The notes beneath the pieces were generated by a model that was given only the letters and a program-made list of their open reading frames with translations, was not told the origin of the DNA and did not search any database. Positions 24,501 through 35,219 of a stretch of 64,000 bases of DNA are shown here, piece by piece. The DNA comes from Lophius americanus (Eukaryota; Chordata; Actinopteri; Lophiiformes; Lophiidae): the NCBI GenBank assembly GCA_037951165.1, contig JBBDHG010000061.1:7437001-7501000 (forward strand), written 5' to 3'. Numbering within the stretch: position 1 is the stretch's first letter; each line of letters starts with the position of its first letter. The position numbers and the translations under genes are program-made.

Positions 24501-27500
24501 TGATTATTGGTTAAGCATTTCAGTCATTTATACAAGCAGTAATTTAAAAATATTTTCAGGTTGCAGCCTGTGAATGAGGATTTTCTGTTTTACTTAGTAA
24601 AGCTAGAGCTTTTGGGCCTCGGGTCTATCACTGTAGACTCTGGGAGATTGTGATTAGTATCTCTCACAACTATTTGACATTTTACGGACAAAATTATTAA
24701 TCATTAATGAGAAGAATGTGAGCGGCAGCCCTCCCTGCTGACGAGGAACTTGAATAATTGTGTGCTTCTATGTTTTAAGGTTGTTAAGACCATTGGCCTG
24801 AGAGAGGTATGGTACTTTGGCCTCCAGTACCAGGATACAAAGGGTTTCTCTACATGGCTCAAGCTCAATAAGAAGGTGAGTGTGGTATTTTCTTGACAAT
24901 AGTTTTCCACCCCTCTTTGTTAACACTGAACTACTCTGTTAACATACCTCTATCCAATGCCCGTGTCATGTTTTATTTTAGGTAACAGCCCAGGATGTGA
25001 GGAAGGAAAGCCCGCTGCTGTTTAAATTCCGAGCCAAGTTTTTCCCTGAGGATGTGTCGGAGGAGTTAATCCAGGACGCCACACAGCGGCTGTTCTTCCT
25101 GCAGGTAAAGGAGGGAATCCTAAATGATGACATCTACTGCCCTCCAGAGACTGCAGTCCTCCTGGCCTCCTATGCAGTGCAGGCCAAGTATGCTGACTAC
25201 AACAAGGAAGTGCACACACCAGGCTATCTGTCCAGTGAACAGCTGCTCCCTCAGAGGTATAACACATTTTATCAAGCAGCTCAGATAGATGTGTTTTTAT
25301 GATCCATGTTCCTCCGCATGAAATCTGACACGCGGATGTCTCATGTTCTCAGAGTTCTGGACCAACACAAACTCAACAAGGACCAGTGGGAGGAGAGGAT
25401 TCAAGTGTGGCACGAAGAACACAAGGGAATGATGAGGTAACCGTTGATGCATATTAGCATTTTAGAAGAAGAGAACCATTTCTGCTCACTTATTGTTTCC
25501 TCAATTTCAAGGCTGTTCATAACACTGTATTTCAGACTTAAGAACATGCGATTTTCCCCTCTGAGTGTTCCTCTCCTCAAAGCTTGTTATCAGAATTGTT
25601 ATTGTATATTTTGTACATCCCTGGGCCACGCCACATTAAGCTCAGTGTTGTCCTATTAAGTCTGTGTGGCGATAAAGACCAGGCTGAGTTTGCTTCAGGG
25701 CACCATCTTCATCCATCCTTATCAGTTTCTAAAGCATAAGGTCAAGACATGTCTTATTTGTCCACAGAGAGGAATCCATGATGGAGTATCTGAAAATCGC
25801 TCAGGATCTGGAGATGTACGGAGTCAACTACTTCAACATCAAGAATAAGAAAGGAACAGAGCTGTGGTTGGGCGTGGACGCTTTGGGGCTCAACATTTAT
25901 GAACAGACTGACAAGTAAGTTATTTCACAACAATGTAATAATTATATCGACATTTCACAGGCCAAGCATAGACGTCTTTACCAGGAATGCCTGTTAAATG
26001 TCATTTTTGTGTTTCAACCAACAGAATGACGCCCAAAATTGGCTTCCCTTGGAGTGAAATAAGGAATATTTCCTTCAATGACAAGAAATTTGTCATTAAA
26101 CCAATTGACAAGAAAGCTCCCGTATGTCAATATTATTTTTCGTCAGTTAATGATCTGTCTGTGTTAAATCCTGTTATAAAACTCTGATGCTGCTGTTTCA
26201 GGACTTTGTATTCTATGCTCCAAGACTGCGCATCAACAAGCGTATTCTGGCTCTGTGCATGGGCAACCATGAGCTGTACATGCGCCGCCGCAAACCTGAC
26301 ACCATCGAGGTGCAGCAGATGAAGGCTCAGGCTCGGGAGGAGAAGAATGTCAAGAAGATGGAGAGGTTAGAGTCATAAGCTCTCTCTGTGAAATGATCAG
26401 ATGTTCTGAACATACCTTTAAGTTCATGGTGGGACATCTGGTGTTAGATAGAATTTTGTAAAAAATGATATTGAGGGATTGAGAACCTTCCAAAACGTCT
26501 TGTTTGTGCTTGCATCAGAGCTATGCTACTGGACGAGAAGAGGAAAAGAGAAACTGCAGAGAAGGAAAAGGAGAAGATTGAAAAGGAAAAGGAGGAACTA
26601 TTAGAGAAATTAAAGCAGATTGAAGATCAGACAAAAAAAGCCCAACAAGGTGGGTGAGCTATCAGCAATCAGTAGAAGCTGGACATTGTACTGTAATAAA
26701 TGTTGAAAAGAAGTTCTTCCTACTGTGCTTATGTGCATAAATGTGACTGTGCACAGAGCTGGAGGAGCAAACACATAGGGCTCTGGAGTTAGAGCTGGAG
26801 CGAAAGAGGGCTCAGGAGGATGCTGAACGCCTGGAGAATGAGCTTAGGAGCGCTGAGGATTCCAAGATGGCAATACTGCAACAATCAGAGAACCAGATGA
26901 AGAACCAGGAACACCTGGTCAGACATCAAAAACTAATCTGAGAAATGAAAATATAGATGTTTGATGACTAAGTTTGTTTATTTGCTCATGCTTAAATACA
27001 AATATCAAGAAGGTCCTAAAAAATGTTCTTCTTTAGGCCACTGAGTTGGCTGACCTGACCTCAAAGATTTCCCTTCTGGAGGATGCAAAAAAGAAGAAGG
27101 AGGATGAGGCGGTGGAGTGGCAGCAGAAGGTTTGATTACGTTCCTTCTCCCAATAGTAGATTTTTCTTTAAGTGTAAGTCTTTGGATTTTGTCTCAACAA
27201 GTAGTTAAAGTAGTTGTATCCCCACAAACGCCATGTTTTTATCAACTGTAGCCATCACTTATCTCTGTTTGGTTATAGGTTTTGAAAGTTAATGGCACCC
27301 GTGTTATGCAATCAAAATCATCCTATTGAATGACTTCATCATCACACATCATTTGTATTTGATATTCTGCTGAGCACACGGTCGCTCCCCTGTGACACAG
27401 CGAGCACAGACATTCCTCTGGTCCTGTTGTGTGTTCTCCTGGGGGATGGGTGAACGCACCCAGTTATCCACATGTCTTTTTTGGTTCAAGCTGCGTGCCA

Positions 27501-27971
27501 GCCCAGCCCCCGCATTTTTTTGTGTTGTGGCATTTCATGCTGTTGTGATGGTGGCTACTGTCTTTGTTTAAGGGAATCCTGTTTAATTCTATTCCACCGC
27601 TATGATAATCTGGCACTGGTGTTTGATGGTGATGCTAAGTTAAGTGGTGGTCTCTGTGTGGTGGATTTTTGGCAAACTTTCAGTTGAAATTCCACTGATA
27701 GTTACTTTATTCTTCACGGTTCACAGCACAAGCACTCATTCTTATAATGTATTCCAACATTTATGTCTTTGCGTTTGCTGTATTTATTTGCAAACAGTTA
27801 AAGAAATAGTTGAGAAAATCACAGGGAAACCTGATCTGTAGGTGATTTCTGTAAATTTTTTAATATTTTCTTAAATGATTGTTATGTATGTATCTAGTTG
27901 GCCCATGATTCCTTGTAGCAGTAACTAATAGTTATTTTTAGATAAAAGATTTATTTATTTGTTTTTAATAT

Positions 27972-28032
<61 letters not shown>

Positions 28033-29696
28033 TGTGTATGTATATGCTTCACTGGCAGCAGAGTGGAGGTGAAATGATGAGTCATCAATTTTATTTCTCC
28101 AGTCATCGATTAGGTTGCCAGTTTTGGCTTACAGAAACATTTTTAATCAGTACAAAACTAAGGGTTTTCCCTTCAGTATAATTTTCTTTGTAGTGTTGTA
28201 TATCAGATAATAAATGTTGCACTACTACACAATACTTATATGAAAGTCACTGTGAGCATGATACCATGCAGATATTAGCATTTAACTCTCCAATGCGCTG
28301 TGAACACCTTCTGGCATGGCTGTCGACTTTCATTTTGCTAGAAGATATATAGATCTTTTTTGATAAAACCTTGTTGTCTTCTTCTTGATATTAATTATTT
28401 TCCCTCCATAAAATCTAAATGTAACAAATAATCTGAATAGAGTTCTGCATCCCAATAGGCTACCCTGGTGCAGGAGGACCTAGAGAAGACCAAAGAAGAG
28501 CTCAAAAACAAGGTGATGGCCGCTCACGTTCAGGAGCCCGTCAACGCAGAGAACGAACACGACGAGAATGACGAGAGCAGCGCCGAGGCCAGTGCCGAGC
28601 TCACAGCTGACGCCACGTACAGAGACCGCAGCGAAGAGGAGCGAATGACTGAGGCCGAGAAGAACGAGCGCTTACAGAAGCATCTACTGGTAAGAATTCA
28701 AGCATTTCAGGGCCTTAGCACTAACAGCACGAGGACTCTAATGTGATGCAGGTTTTTCTTTTGTTATTATACTTTGTCCAAATGAATTGTCATTAAACTT
28801 ACTCCTTTAATTTGGCAAACGCATCAGTCATAGGTGAATTTATTTACATTATGGGTCCCGACAAAAGGCATGGCAAAAAAGCTCCACAGTGCCACATGGA
28901 ATAACAGCCAATGGAACCGACCCCCTAGATATTTCATCTTTAAGATATCCATATGAAAATATTCAGTTACAGTGAGAGTACTATCTGCTGAAAACAGTAT
29001 GTAAGCCAAAATGAGAAGTATAATTTGAACACTGTGAAGTTTATGCTTTGGTTTCCTTATGCAGTGTTGGTGAAGTAGAAAAGGCCCGTGTTGACATGCA
29101 GGTGTTGGGGAGCACAGTCGCAGCTGGCTCACGCCCTGACGGGCCCCTTGAGCAAAAGCCTGTTCAACGCTGCCTGCTGCTTTAATTATTATTGGGTTGA
29201 TATATCAGGTGGCTTATTGTATAATTTTACTATTTTAAAATGCTCACGTTTTTTTTTTGTTTTTTTTGTAAAGAAAATCATAGGACAAAACAAAACAGGA
29301 GGAAGGAAGTCCTTGCTTTTTCAGATAATGCAACAGTATTTATATCTTTTGACATTTTGAGACCCCATCTATTATCTTTAAATTAATTAATCTTCCTCTT
29401 GAAGCTGATGTGGTTGGTGCAAAATATATGAGAATCACATGAGTCGTTCATGAGATCTTCAAATTCTTAGTTTAGTGTTCTTGATAAAATGGTTTTGAGA
29501 TATATTTATACTGTGATGACTGTGTTTCCAGGCTTTAAGCTCAGAGTTGGCCAATGCTCGTGATGAGACCAAGAAAACAGTCAACGACATGATCCATGCA
29601 GAAAACATGCGAGCAGGACGAGACAAGTACAAGACCCTCAGACAGATCCGCTCGGGAAACACCAAACAGCGCATCGATGAGTTTGAGTGCATGTGA
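15553..29696 (+). CDS. msn: moesin (msn), complete ERM-family gene of 13 coding exons, 579 aa
   Basis: Moesin tethers cortical F-actin to membrane proteins and phosphoinositides. Coding exons: 15553-15564, 24091-24174, 24780-24875, 24982-25256, 25353-25436, 25768-25914, 26025-26121, 26202-26365, 26519-26649, 26757-26917, 27037-27129, 28459-28689, 29532-29696. They join in frame to 1740 nt including the stop, and every intron is GT-AG. The layout is a FERM domain (about residues 4-297), a charged alpha-helical linker (about 300-465) and a C-terminal actin-binding/self-inhibitory tail. The PIP2-binding lysine pairs fall at K253/K254 and K262/K263, the mammalian numbering, and the regulatory KYKTLRQIR threonine is T560 (human moesin T558). 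Moesin, not radixin: it starts MPKTISV, has QYQDTKGFSTW and KVTAQDVRKESPLL, DMIHAENM near the end, and no radixin polyproline run. Length is close to human moesin (577). Oddity: the tail ends FECM where FESM is usual. Confidence 0.95.
16694..16980 (-). mobile_element. Tc1-like transposon 5' fragment (terminal region and transposase N-terminus)
   Basis: On the - strand the text reads from a degraded terminal region (CCATAATAATATCATCACTG), through GTCACCTGTCAGTGGGTGGG and AGTGAACATTTTGTCC, to the start of a transposase coding region (AAAATTGTGATGGCTAGACG, then ATCTCCAAAATTGC). This order matches a very common fish Tc1-like family. The element breaks off after the helix-turn-helix region. Related terminal fragments lie at 57685-57815 and 60798-60856. 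Confidence 0.75.
17383..17450. repeat. TA/TG compound microsatellite in msn intron 1
   Basis: Alternating purine-pyrimidine runs of AC, AT, GTAT and GT. Confidence 0.85.
22490..22665 (+). repeat. interspersed fish repeat in msn intron 1 (copy A)
   Basis: Contains AAGTCCAGTTGCTTTAGGTT, then CACATGGATTACAATGTCCT and GGATGACTAAGAATCTACAC. The same order, with a few changes, occurs at 42700-42815, showing a dispersed family. It is a frequent fish repeat of a class I cannot name. A short ORF through it (22395-22634) is not a gene. Confidence 0.65.
24091..24174 (+). CDS. msn: msn coding exon 2 (residues 5-32)
   Basis: Acceptor TCTCCCTCAG, donor GTAGCA. It encodes ISVRVTTMDAELEFAIQPN and ends at FDQ, the first beta strands of the FERM F1 ubiquitin-like lobe. 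Phase 0 at both ends. Confidence 0.95.
24780..24875 (+). CDS. msn: msn coding exon 3 (residues 33-64)
   Basis: Acceptor TTTTAAG, donor GTGAGT. Encodes VVKTIGLREVW, then YFGLQYQDTKGFSTWLKL and NKK, the rest of the F1 lobe. Mammalian moesin has WFFGL; here it is WYFGL, a conservative change. Confidence 0.95.
24982..25256 (+). CDS. msn: msn coding exon 4 (residues 65-156)
   Basis: This 275-nt exon has the size expected of the largest FERM exon in ERM genes. It runs from VTAQDVRKESPLL to SEQLLPQ, covering the F1-F2 join and much of the helical F2 lobe (LFFLQVKEGILNDDIYCPP, AVLLASYAVQ). It ends mid-codon (AG) before GTATAA. The frame stays open past the donor into the intron, so the splice site is placed by homology. 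Confidence 0.95.
25353..25436 (+). CDS. msn: msn coding exon 5 (residues 156-184)
   Basis: Follows GTTCTCAG; the split AG|A codon gives Arg. Encodes VLDQHKLNKDQWEERIQVWH and EEHKGMM, the end of the F2 lobe. The donor is GTAACC. Confidence 0.94.
25768..25914 (+). CDS. msn: msn coding exon 6 (residues 184-233)
   Basis: Acceptor TGTCCACAG. Encodes EESMMEYLKIAQDLEMYGVN, then the IKNKKGTELWLGVDALGLNI start of the F3 (PH/PTB-like) lobe. It stops in a split Lys codon before GTAAGT. The 147-nt length matches the family. Confidence 0.95.
26025..26121 (+). CDS. msn: msn coding exon 7 (residues 233-265)
   Basis: Encodes MTPKIGFPWSEIRNISFNDK and onward to KKAP. It carries the lysine pairs K253/K254 and K262/K263, known in mammalian ERM proteins to bind PIP2 and membrane-protein tails. 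Donor GTATGT. Confidence 0.95.
26202..26365 (+). CDS. msn: msn coding exon 8 (residues 266-320)
   Basis: Encodes DFVFYAPRLRINKRILALCM with GNHELYMRRRKPDTIEVQQM, the last strands and helix of F3 and the start of the alpha-helical linker. It then reads KAQAREEKNVKKMER; mammals have EEKHQKQMER, so N-V-K replaces H-Q-K here. Confidence 0.95.
26519..26649 (+). CDS. msn: msn coding exon 9 (residues 320-364)
   Basis: Acceptor CATCAG, donor GTGGGT. A highly charged coiled-coil segment (AMLLDEKRKRETAEKEKEKI and EELLEKLKQIEDQTKKAQQ) with heptad-like spacing. Confidence 0.94.
26757..26917 (+). CDS. msn: msn coding exon 10 (residues 364-417)
   Basis: Continues the coiled coil: ELEEQTHRALELELERKRAQ, then EDAERLENELRS, ending NQEHL before GTCAGA. 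This is the most diverged part compared with mammalian moesin, as is usual for the linker. Confidence 0.92.
27037..27129 (+). CDS. msn: msn coding exon 11 (residues 418-448)
   Basis: Acceptor TTCTTTAG, donor GTTTGA (a weaker donor). Encodes ATELADLTSKISLLEDAKKK and EDEAVEWQQK, equivalent to the moesin ELTARISQLE and AVEWQQK blocks. Confidence 0.93.
27974..28029. repeat. (AT)28 microsatellite in msn intron 11
   Basis: Fifty-six uninterrupted bases of alternating A and T lie 430 bases upstream of coding exon 12. Confidence 0.97.
28459..28689 (+). CDS. msn: msn coding exon 12 (residues 449-525)
   Basis: Encodes ATLVQEDLEKTKEELKNKVM, a short acidic linker (ENEHDENDESSAEASAEL), and RSEEERMTEAEKNERLQKHL at the start of the C-terminal ERM-association domain. 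Radixin and ezrin carry proline runs in this linker. Here there is none, as in moesin. Confidence 0.95.
29532..29696 (+). CDS. msn: msn coding exon 13 (residues 526-579 and stop)
   Basis: Encodes ALSSELANARDETKK, DMIHAENMRAGRDKYKTLRQ, then IRSGNTKQRIDEFECM and TGA. This is the F-actin binding tail that folds back on the FERM domain until the KYKTLRQ threonine (T560 here) is phosphorylated. Two positions differ from the mammalian tail: IRSGN for IRQGN, and a penultimate Cys. Confidence 0.96.
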   Translation, partial: ALSSELANARDETKKTVNDMIHAENMRAGRDKYKTLRQIRSGNTKQRIDEFECM

Positions 29697-31875
29697 TGTC
29701 CCCATTCATCAGTCGAAAAGCCCGCACAGCTGGGCCAGTCTGCCTGGACTGCAGTCCTGCCTCACTTAAGTTGTTTCCTCTTTACCCAAATAAATCAGAT
29801 GTGCAACACCACATGATTGCACAAGCGCAGCACAATGTACAAATATGGATCTGGAAAACTCAGCTTGTTATCATTCCTAACCTTGAATTTAGGCGAGTCA
29901 CTGGTTGAAAAGGGATATACTGTATTTTATTAGTTCATTCCTCTCCAAGGGTTTATGTAGCATGTTAATGGAAGGCTCACACCTTATTTCATGACAAAGT
30001 GAGACAGCTTTTTTGATTTCTTTAAATGTTTTTGTCAAATATTTAGGTCATTATTTCAAAATAAAAGGGCTCAGACACCAATCTGAATTCTACCTGATCT
30101 GTGGACATATTTCTGATGTACACAGTGTTTCTTCAGAGAAATCTGGGTTTTTCTTCCACCTAGAAATATTCTCACAGTAATCTGTTGCACGTAGTGGTAG
30201 GAACAAGCGTACTGTAACCAGCAGAAGAAGATACCCATAATCTCACCCTGAGGTGTCTATGGAGCACTAATCGAGCAGTATTGTTTTCCTTTTAAATTTA
30301 CAATTTATTTACTTTTCATTTGATTGTAACTGTTACAACTCAGTATTAGCAACCACATTCAAAGATATGAATAAGCAATTTAAGTTTTTGTATGTTCTTA
30401 CATTTCTGGGCACCTTCGTGTTTGTTATGACGAGGCTGAAATCAGTGACTTAAGATATGGAAACTTTGCAGTATGAGTGAAACAAACACTGTTTCCCTCC
30501 TAAAAGTAAATAGAAAACTGAGTTATAAGCAAAATTAACTCCATCTGACATAACATGATATTGAAAAATAGAAAAAAAAGAACAATCTGAAAAGCATTTA
30601 AATACCTAGCTAGGGCTTCTTTTTTTTTAGCATTGCTTTAGTTAATAAATCAAATGAAAATAATATATCGGTCACCAGATCAATTCAATATCAAATTTAA
30701 ATAAGTCATTAGAAGTATATTTGTCTTTCACTTTCATTTCTCTACTTTTAATTCCGTTCATCAGCGAGGATACTTTTGGTCATCAAACAGACTTCATACG
30801 GTGAAAATGAACTGTTCAATAAGTGCCATAAATCCATTTTTTAATGAAAAAAAAAATGAAGTAGTAGTAGAAGTAGTAGCTCTGTAGTGTGTTATCGTCT
30901 CTCAAACCATTCATAGAAATTGATGCATAAAATGAAACCATTAAACATGCACTGGAAAAACATGGCATAGTCAAAACACTTCCTGTCCACAATGGCTTCA
31001 ATCTCCAAATGCATTCACTATGCATTCTTGATATACTGTATGTATTTAATTTGTGTATTTTGTAATTTGGATTTTTCTGATGTGATAAAATTGTGTAAGT
31101 GAGAGATGGACACCTGCTAAGATATTTTTGTATTCTAAAATCCAGACGTGCTTGTCAAAGATAAATAGTGTTTTTGAAAACGCCGTTTTGACGTAAACTC
31201 ACTGATCAAGGCAAACCCCAGTCCCTGTAAAAGGACCAATAAAAATCCAGACGCTACAGGAAGTTCTGTTCACCCCATGTTGCTAAAACACAGTTAATAC
31301 TGCATGAATGGAGGGTGTAAACCAGGCCAAACGTTATGACTAGCATAAACCCTCGTGCCATTCGAATAAAACCCTTTCCACTCCCTCTTGTGATGGGTTC
31401 ACTTGTTCCCACTTATTTAGAAATGAGCTTGAAAGATTTATTTACGCTATTTTGCAAGTTCAGATGAATGTATTTTGGTGGTAAATATTTCTTTTTGTTT
31501 TCTCTTGACTTCTACTGCTGAATGAACATTGTTACCAAAATGCATTTTTATAAACAGTATTCTTTTCCGTTGCTGCCTGAAGTTCTATCTGCCATGAAAG
31601 TTAAAATGCAGTTGTTGTTGCCTTTGAAAGTAACTTTTATAATACTACACTGCACGTTCTGGACATCATTCATTTAAGAGTCAAGTATAATTTGAGCCCA
31701 AGTCAACATGCAAAATAAATTTAGTAAAAGATGCTACGCAATTGTTTTTTCAGTTAAAAAGATAATTCTTGTAAGTTGATGGACTAGCCTTGGCCAGGTT
31801 TGTACATCAGATCTTCTTGCTTCAAGTGTTCCTTTCACCATTGAATAAAAGTCAAATTAAACTATTTCTTCTTTT
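29697..31875 (+). other. msn: msn 3' UTR (inferred end)
   Basis: Non-coding and free of recognised transposons. It contains AATAAA signals at 29789-29794, 30060-30065, 31238-31243, 31365-31370 and 31844-31849, giving possible alternative 3' ends. The most distal signal lies just before a clear transition to transposon relics, which suggests a full-length UTR of about 2.2 kb. Confidence 0.6.
31844..31849 (+). promoter_or_regulatory. msn: candidate distal polyadenylation signal of msn
   Basis: Canonical AATAAA followed by T-rich sequence (TTTCTTCTTTTCC) about 17 bases downstream. Confidence 0.5.
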
Positions 31876-32039
31876 CCTGTCAGTTACTATATTATATTTT
31901 TTAGAACATTGCTGTGAAAACAGACACGAAACCAGTTAACATTCATCCATTGTGCTTACATATTACTGGACAAGCTCAAGATTCCTTCTAGCTTTGTCTA
32001 ATACCAAACTAATAGGTCTTCAAACAAATTTGACCAAAC

Positions 32040-32870
32040 AGAAGTATCACGATTGAGCATAAAATGGGGTTCGGGTCCAGACTGACTTAGCCAGTCCAAA
32101 GTTTATTTTATTCCTTTGGAGCATTTCAGAGGTGGACGTACTGTTCTGCTGGGGATCATTGTTTTGCTGCTTGATCGTGCTTTGCTTGAGCTTCATCTCA
32201 GAGACTGATGACCTGACATTTATCTCAAGCATTTTTTGACAGAACAGAATTTATGTTTTTCTCAATTACAGCGGATTTTCCCTGATACAGAGGCAGCAAA
32301 GCATCTCTTCATCATCACACCTCCACCACCACGCTTGACTTTATTCATTTGTTCTTTTGCGTCCTGCTGTGTTTGATTTTCACCAGATTTAACGGGACCC
32401 CCTGTCTTCCAGACGGATCAAACTTTCAAATCATTAGTCAGGAAAAATTCTCCAAAATTTCATAGTGTCATCCCGGTGACTTTCTTCTGGGCCTGCAGTT
32501 GCATTTTTCTCACTTCTCTCCCATTAATGCCATTTTCCCCAGTGCCTTTATAATAGTGGACCCATGAACTATGACCTTTATTTGACTGAGCGAAGCCAGC
32601 AGTGTCCTGGACACATTCTTTGTATCTTAGCTGACTTCCTGAATGAGCTTTCGTCGTGCTCTTGGATTGGATTATTCTTGGAAAGTTACCTATTGTTCCA
32701 AGTCTCCTGTATTTGTGGATTATTGGTCTCACTGTGGATCTGTGGAGTCCCAAAGGCTTTGGAATAGCTCGGATGTATTCCACTCACCTTTTTCTCCATG
32801 TGACATGGTGTTTTCCTGCGGGGACCAAAATTTTCTCTTTTCGTGTTGATTTCAATGCAACAGTTATAAA
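32040..32870 (-). pseudogene. dead Tc1-like transposase gene
   Basis: Read on the - strand, a helix-turn-helix region (IPKPLGLHRSTVRPIIHKYR, 32783 downward) is followed by decayed text resembling WKTGG and GGGGVMM (the usual WGCF block reduced to CFAAS). It ends with QQNNDPQQNSTSTSEMLQRN and KINFGLAKS, which match the Tc1 blocks QQDNDPKHTSK and LxxNKIxVLEWPSQSPDLNP. The QQD aspartate, part of the DDE/D triad, is Asn here. Several stops and frameshifts break the frame, so it cannot make active transposase. It lies about 200 bases past the msn 3' end. Confidence 0.8.
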
Positions 32871-33400
32871 TGCATATTTTTAGTTTCTAGGGGAACAAAT
32901 ACTTTATTTGGTGTTGTGTGGATGGAGCTGCAGCTGCAGCGAAGCAATGATCCACATGGTGGCAGCTTGTCCCCAGATTCCAGGTCCAACAGCAGGACGG
33001 CGTGTTTAAAATGTTTCAATTCTTCCTACCGTGAATGTCTAAATCATGAATTATGTTGTGCAAGTTATTTTTCGGGAAGCATTTTTCTGGTACAAAAATC
33101 TCCCGGGGTTGATTTTTCCATCTTGTTAATTATGAAAAAATGAAATATCTCATAATTGTAAAGTCTGTAGAGTCCGATATAGAGAATTCAAACTTAACTT
33201 AATTCAAAACTCGTATGTCTAGCTAGAGCTACCGACTTGAAAGAAAACAAAGAAATGAAGGTTTTAAAACTAACGAATCCGGGATTTATGGCAGATATCT
33301 TTCACATTTTTCTTACCACAGCTTTTTATAACATTCTCACATCGATATGTTGAATAAAAAAGAAGCAGGAAATGCTCGTGTTAAGACAGACACGTGGATC

Positions 33401-33405
33401 ATATA

Positions 33406-33451
<46 letters not shown>

Positions 33452-33500
33452 TATATAGTTATATATAGTTATATATATATATATAGTTATATATATATAG

Positions 33501-33534
<34 letters not shown>

Positions 33535-33599
33535 CTATATATAACTATATATATATATATATATAGTTATATATAGTTATATATAGTTATATAGTTATA
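33401..33599. repeat. AT-rich satellite with palindromic AGTTATATAT units
   Basis: About 200 bases of A/T alternation are punctuated by ATATATAGTT units on one side and AACTATATAT units at about 33530-33550. The centre can therefore fold back on itself. Likely prone to cruciform formation and length change. Confidence 0.9.
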
Positions 33600-35219
33600 A
33601 ACATATCATATATTTTTTATTATGTGGTTTCTAAATATTTTTACATAATAGCTCAGGCTTGTCGTAAGTACCTCCAGTCCTTCTCACTTCAGGAAACTCA
33701 GTTACTTCCCATCGATAAAAATCAACCATCTCTTTCAACACCAAGACAGTTTCTGTTTTTTCATCGCCAACTTCCACTATATCGCCGGTGCTGGTGGCTT
33801 GAAACGGGTGTTGAAATGGTTCACACTCTGAACTGCCACTTAGAGACGAGCAGCAGCACAGAAGCCACAGAGAATGATTGACAGGATTGGTGTAAATAGC
33901 TCACCTGTCTGCAGGGTTCCTCATGAATTATCTATTGATTTGAATTTATTACCAAACCAAGAGGAAATAGTAATCCTGTAAGACAGTATGAAAAGCCAAT
34001 TGATGATCATTTTGTAAATGCAATAAACACATTGCTTTGACTTCCAGAGAGAGGTAAATGTACAGTATGTAACATCATGGGATGGCAGATTTACATATAT
34101 GGTGCATGAGTGACTGCATCATCTGTGTTGTGAAGCTGCTGAAATGCTTTTTGGCCAAAAAACCCCACAGCTGTTCTTCTGTCAGCATAGAGGTGAGAAG
34201 GTGAATTTTCATATTTGGTGAGCTGTTCTTTTAAAGCATCGTTGTTGTTGCTTCTTTTTCACTCCGTTCTATTATCCGTATATCTCCTGTGCTCCACAAC
34301 TAAAACTCCAAACTTCACCCCGCATCACTGCCAGGCGCTAGATATCTTCACTGCATCTCTCATCGCCGGCTCACCTGTCACTCATCACCACAACCAACTC
34401 AGCCTGAGTTTCTTTCACACTGAAACCTATCCAGCTTGAACACCACAGTCTTCTTCAGGGTCCTCACAGGTTTATGGTTATAATTACCTTGTTATTATTG
34501 TCCAGAGCCCCATCCTCAGGTAATCAGGGAGACGCCAGCTCTCTGACACATCTGACCATGTGCACTATCCTTACTGAGTGCCATGTCTTCAACCCATGAT
34601 GCAAAGATGCAACTACATCTCATACAGCTTGTTTGATGTTTGTTTGTGGTTTTACCTTTTAGGTTTAGGAGAAAGCTGCTGCAAAACCGTTTAGCTGTGA
34701 AAATTGAAATGTGTAACCTGGCTTTCCCTCCGTACCTATACTTTACTTGAGTATTTTACTCTTCTGCAACAGTGCTCTGTGTTCCACATGTTCAAATCAG
34801 GCTCATTACTTCAGTATATTATTTTCATTTTGCAGCATGTCTTTATTTCTCAACACAGAAAAAGATTTAACACCACCGCATTTAACCCACCACAGATGTA
34901 AAAGAGGAGATGAAACCTAGACATCGGTGAAAAGGCATGATGTTTCGTTTTTCACAGTCATCACAGTATTCTACTTCTGTGTCTGTCTACTTCTGAGTAC
35001 ATAATTTACACGTGAATGGCAGTCATAGAAGTTGAAATAAAGTTCCTTATCTTAAGAAAATGTTGTTAAATTTCAATTTCCCCCCCCAAAAAACGATTCT
35101 ATAAAGGGACCTTTAACTCTAATATTTTGAGTACATTTTCACTTTTACTTGAGTGAATCAGCTTTATCAATGCTTCTACTTGTAGAGAAGTAATTGTACC
35201 TTTATTGAGTAAACAATGC

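Noticed and set aside
24997..25302. 101-codon ORF as an independent small gene
   Set aside because: It is msn exon 4 read through its donor into the intron; the extra residues after LLPQR are intronic.
26187..26378. 63-codon ORF as an independent gene
   Set aside because: It is msn exon 8 with intron sequence on both sides.
15553..29696. Calling the ERM gene radixin (rdx) with zc3h12c upstream
   Set aside because: First impressions fit the RDX-ZC3H12C pair, but the start MPKTISV, the QYQDTKGFSTW and VRKESPLL blocks, DMIHAENM near the end, lack of a polyproline run, and the linked mir223 all point to moesin and the ZC3H12B paralogue.
34215..34440. Possible similarity to 55860-56030 (both rich in CATC/CACC text around CACTGCCA)
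   Set aside because: Only short words are shared and the order does not hold over more than about 30 bases.
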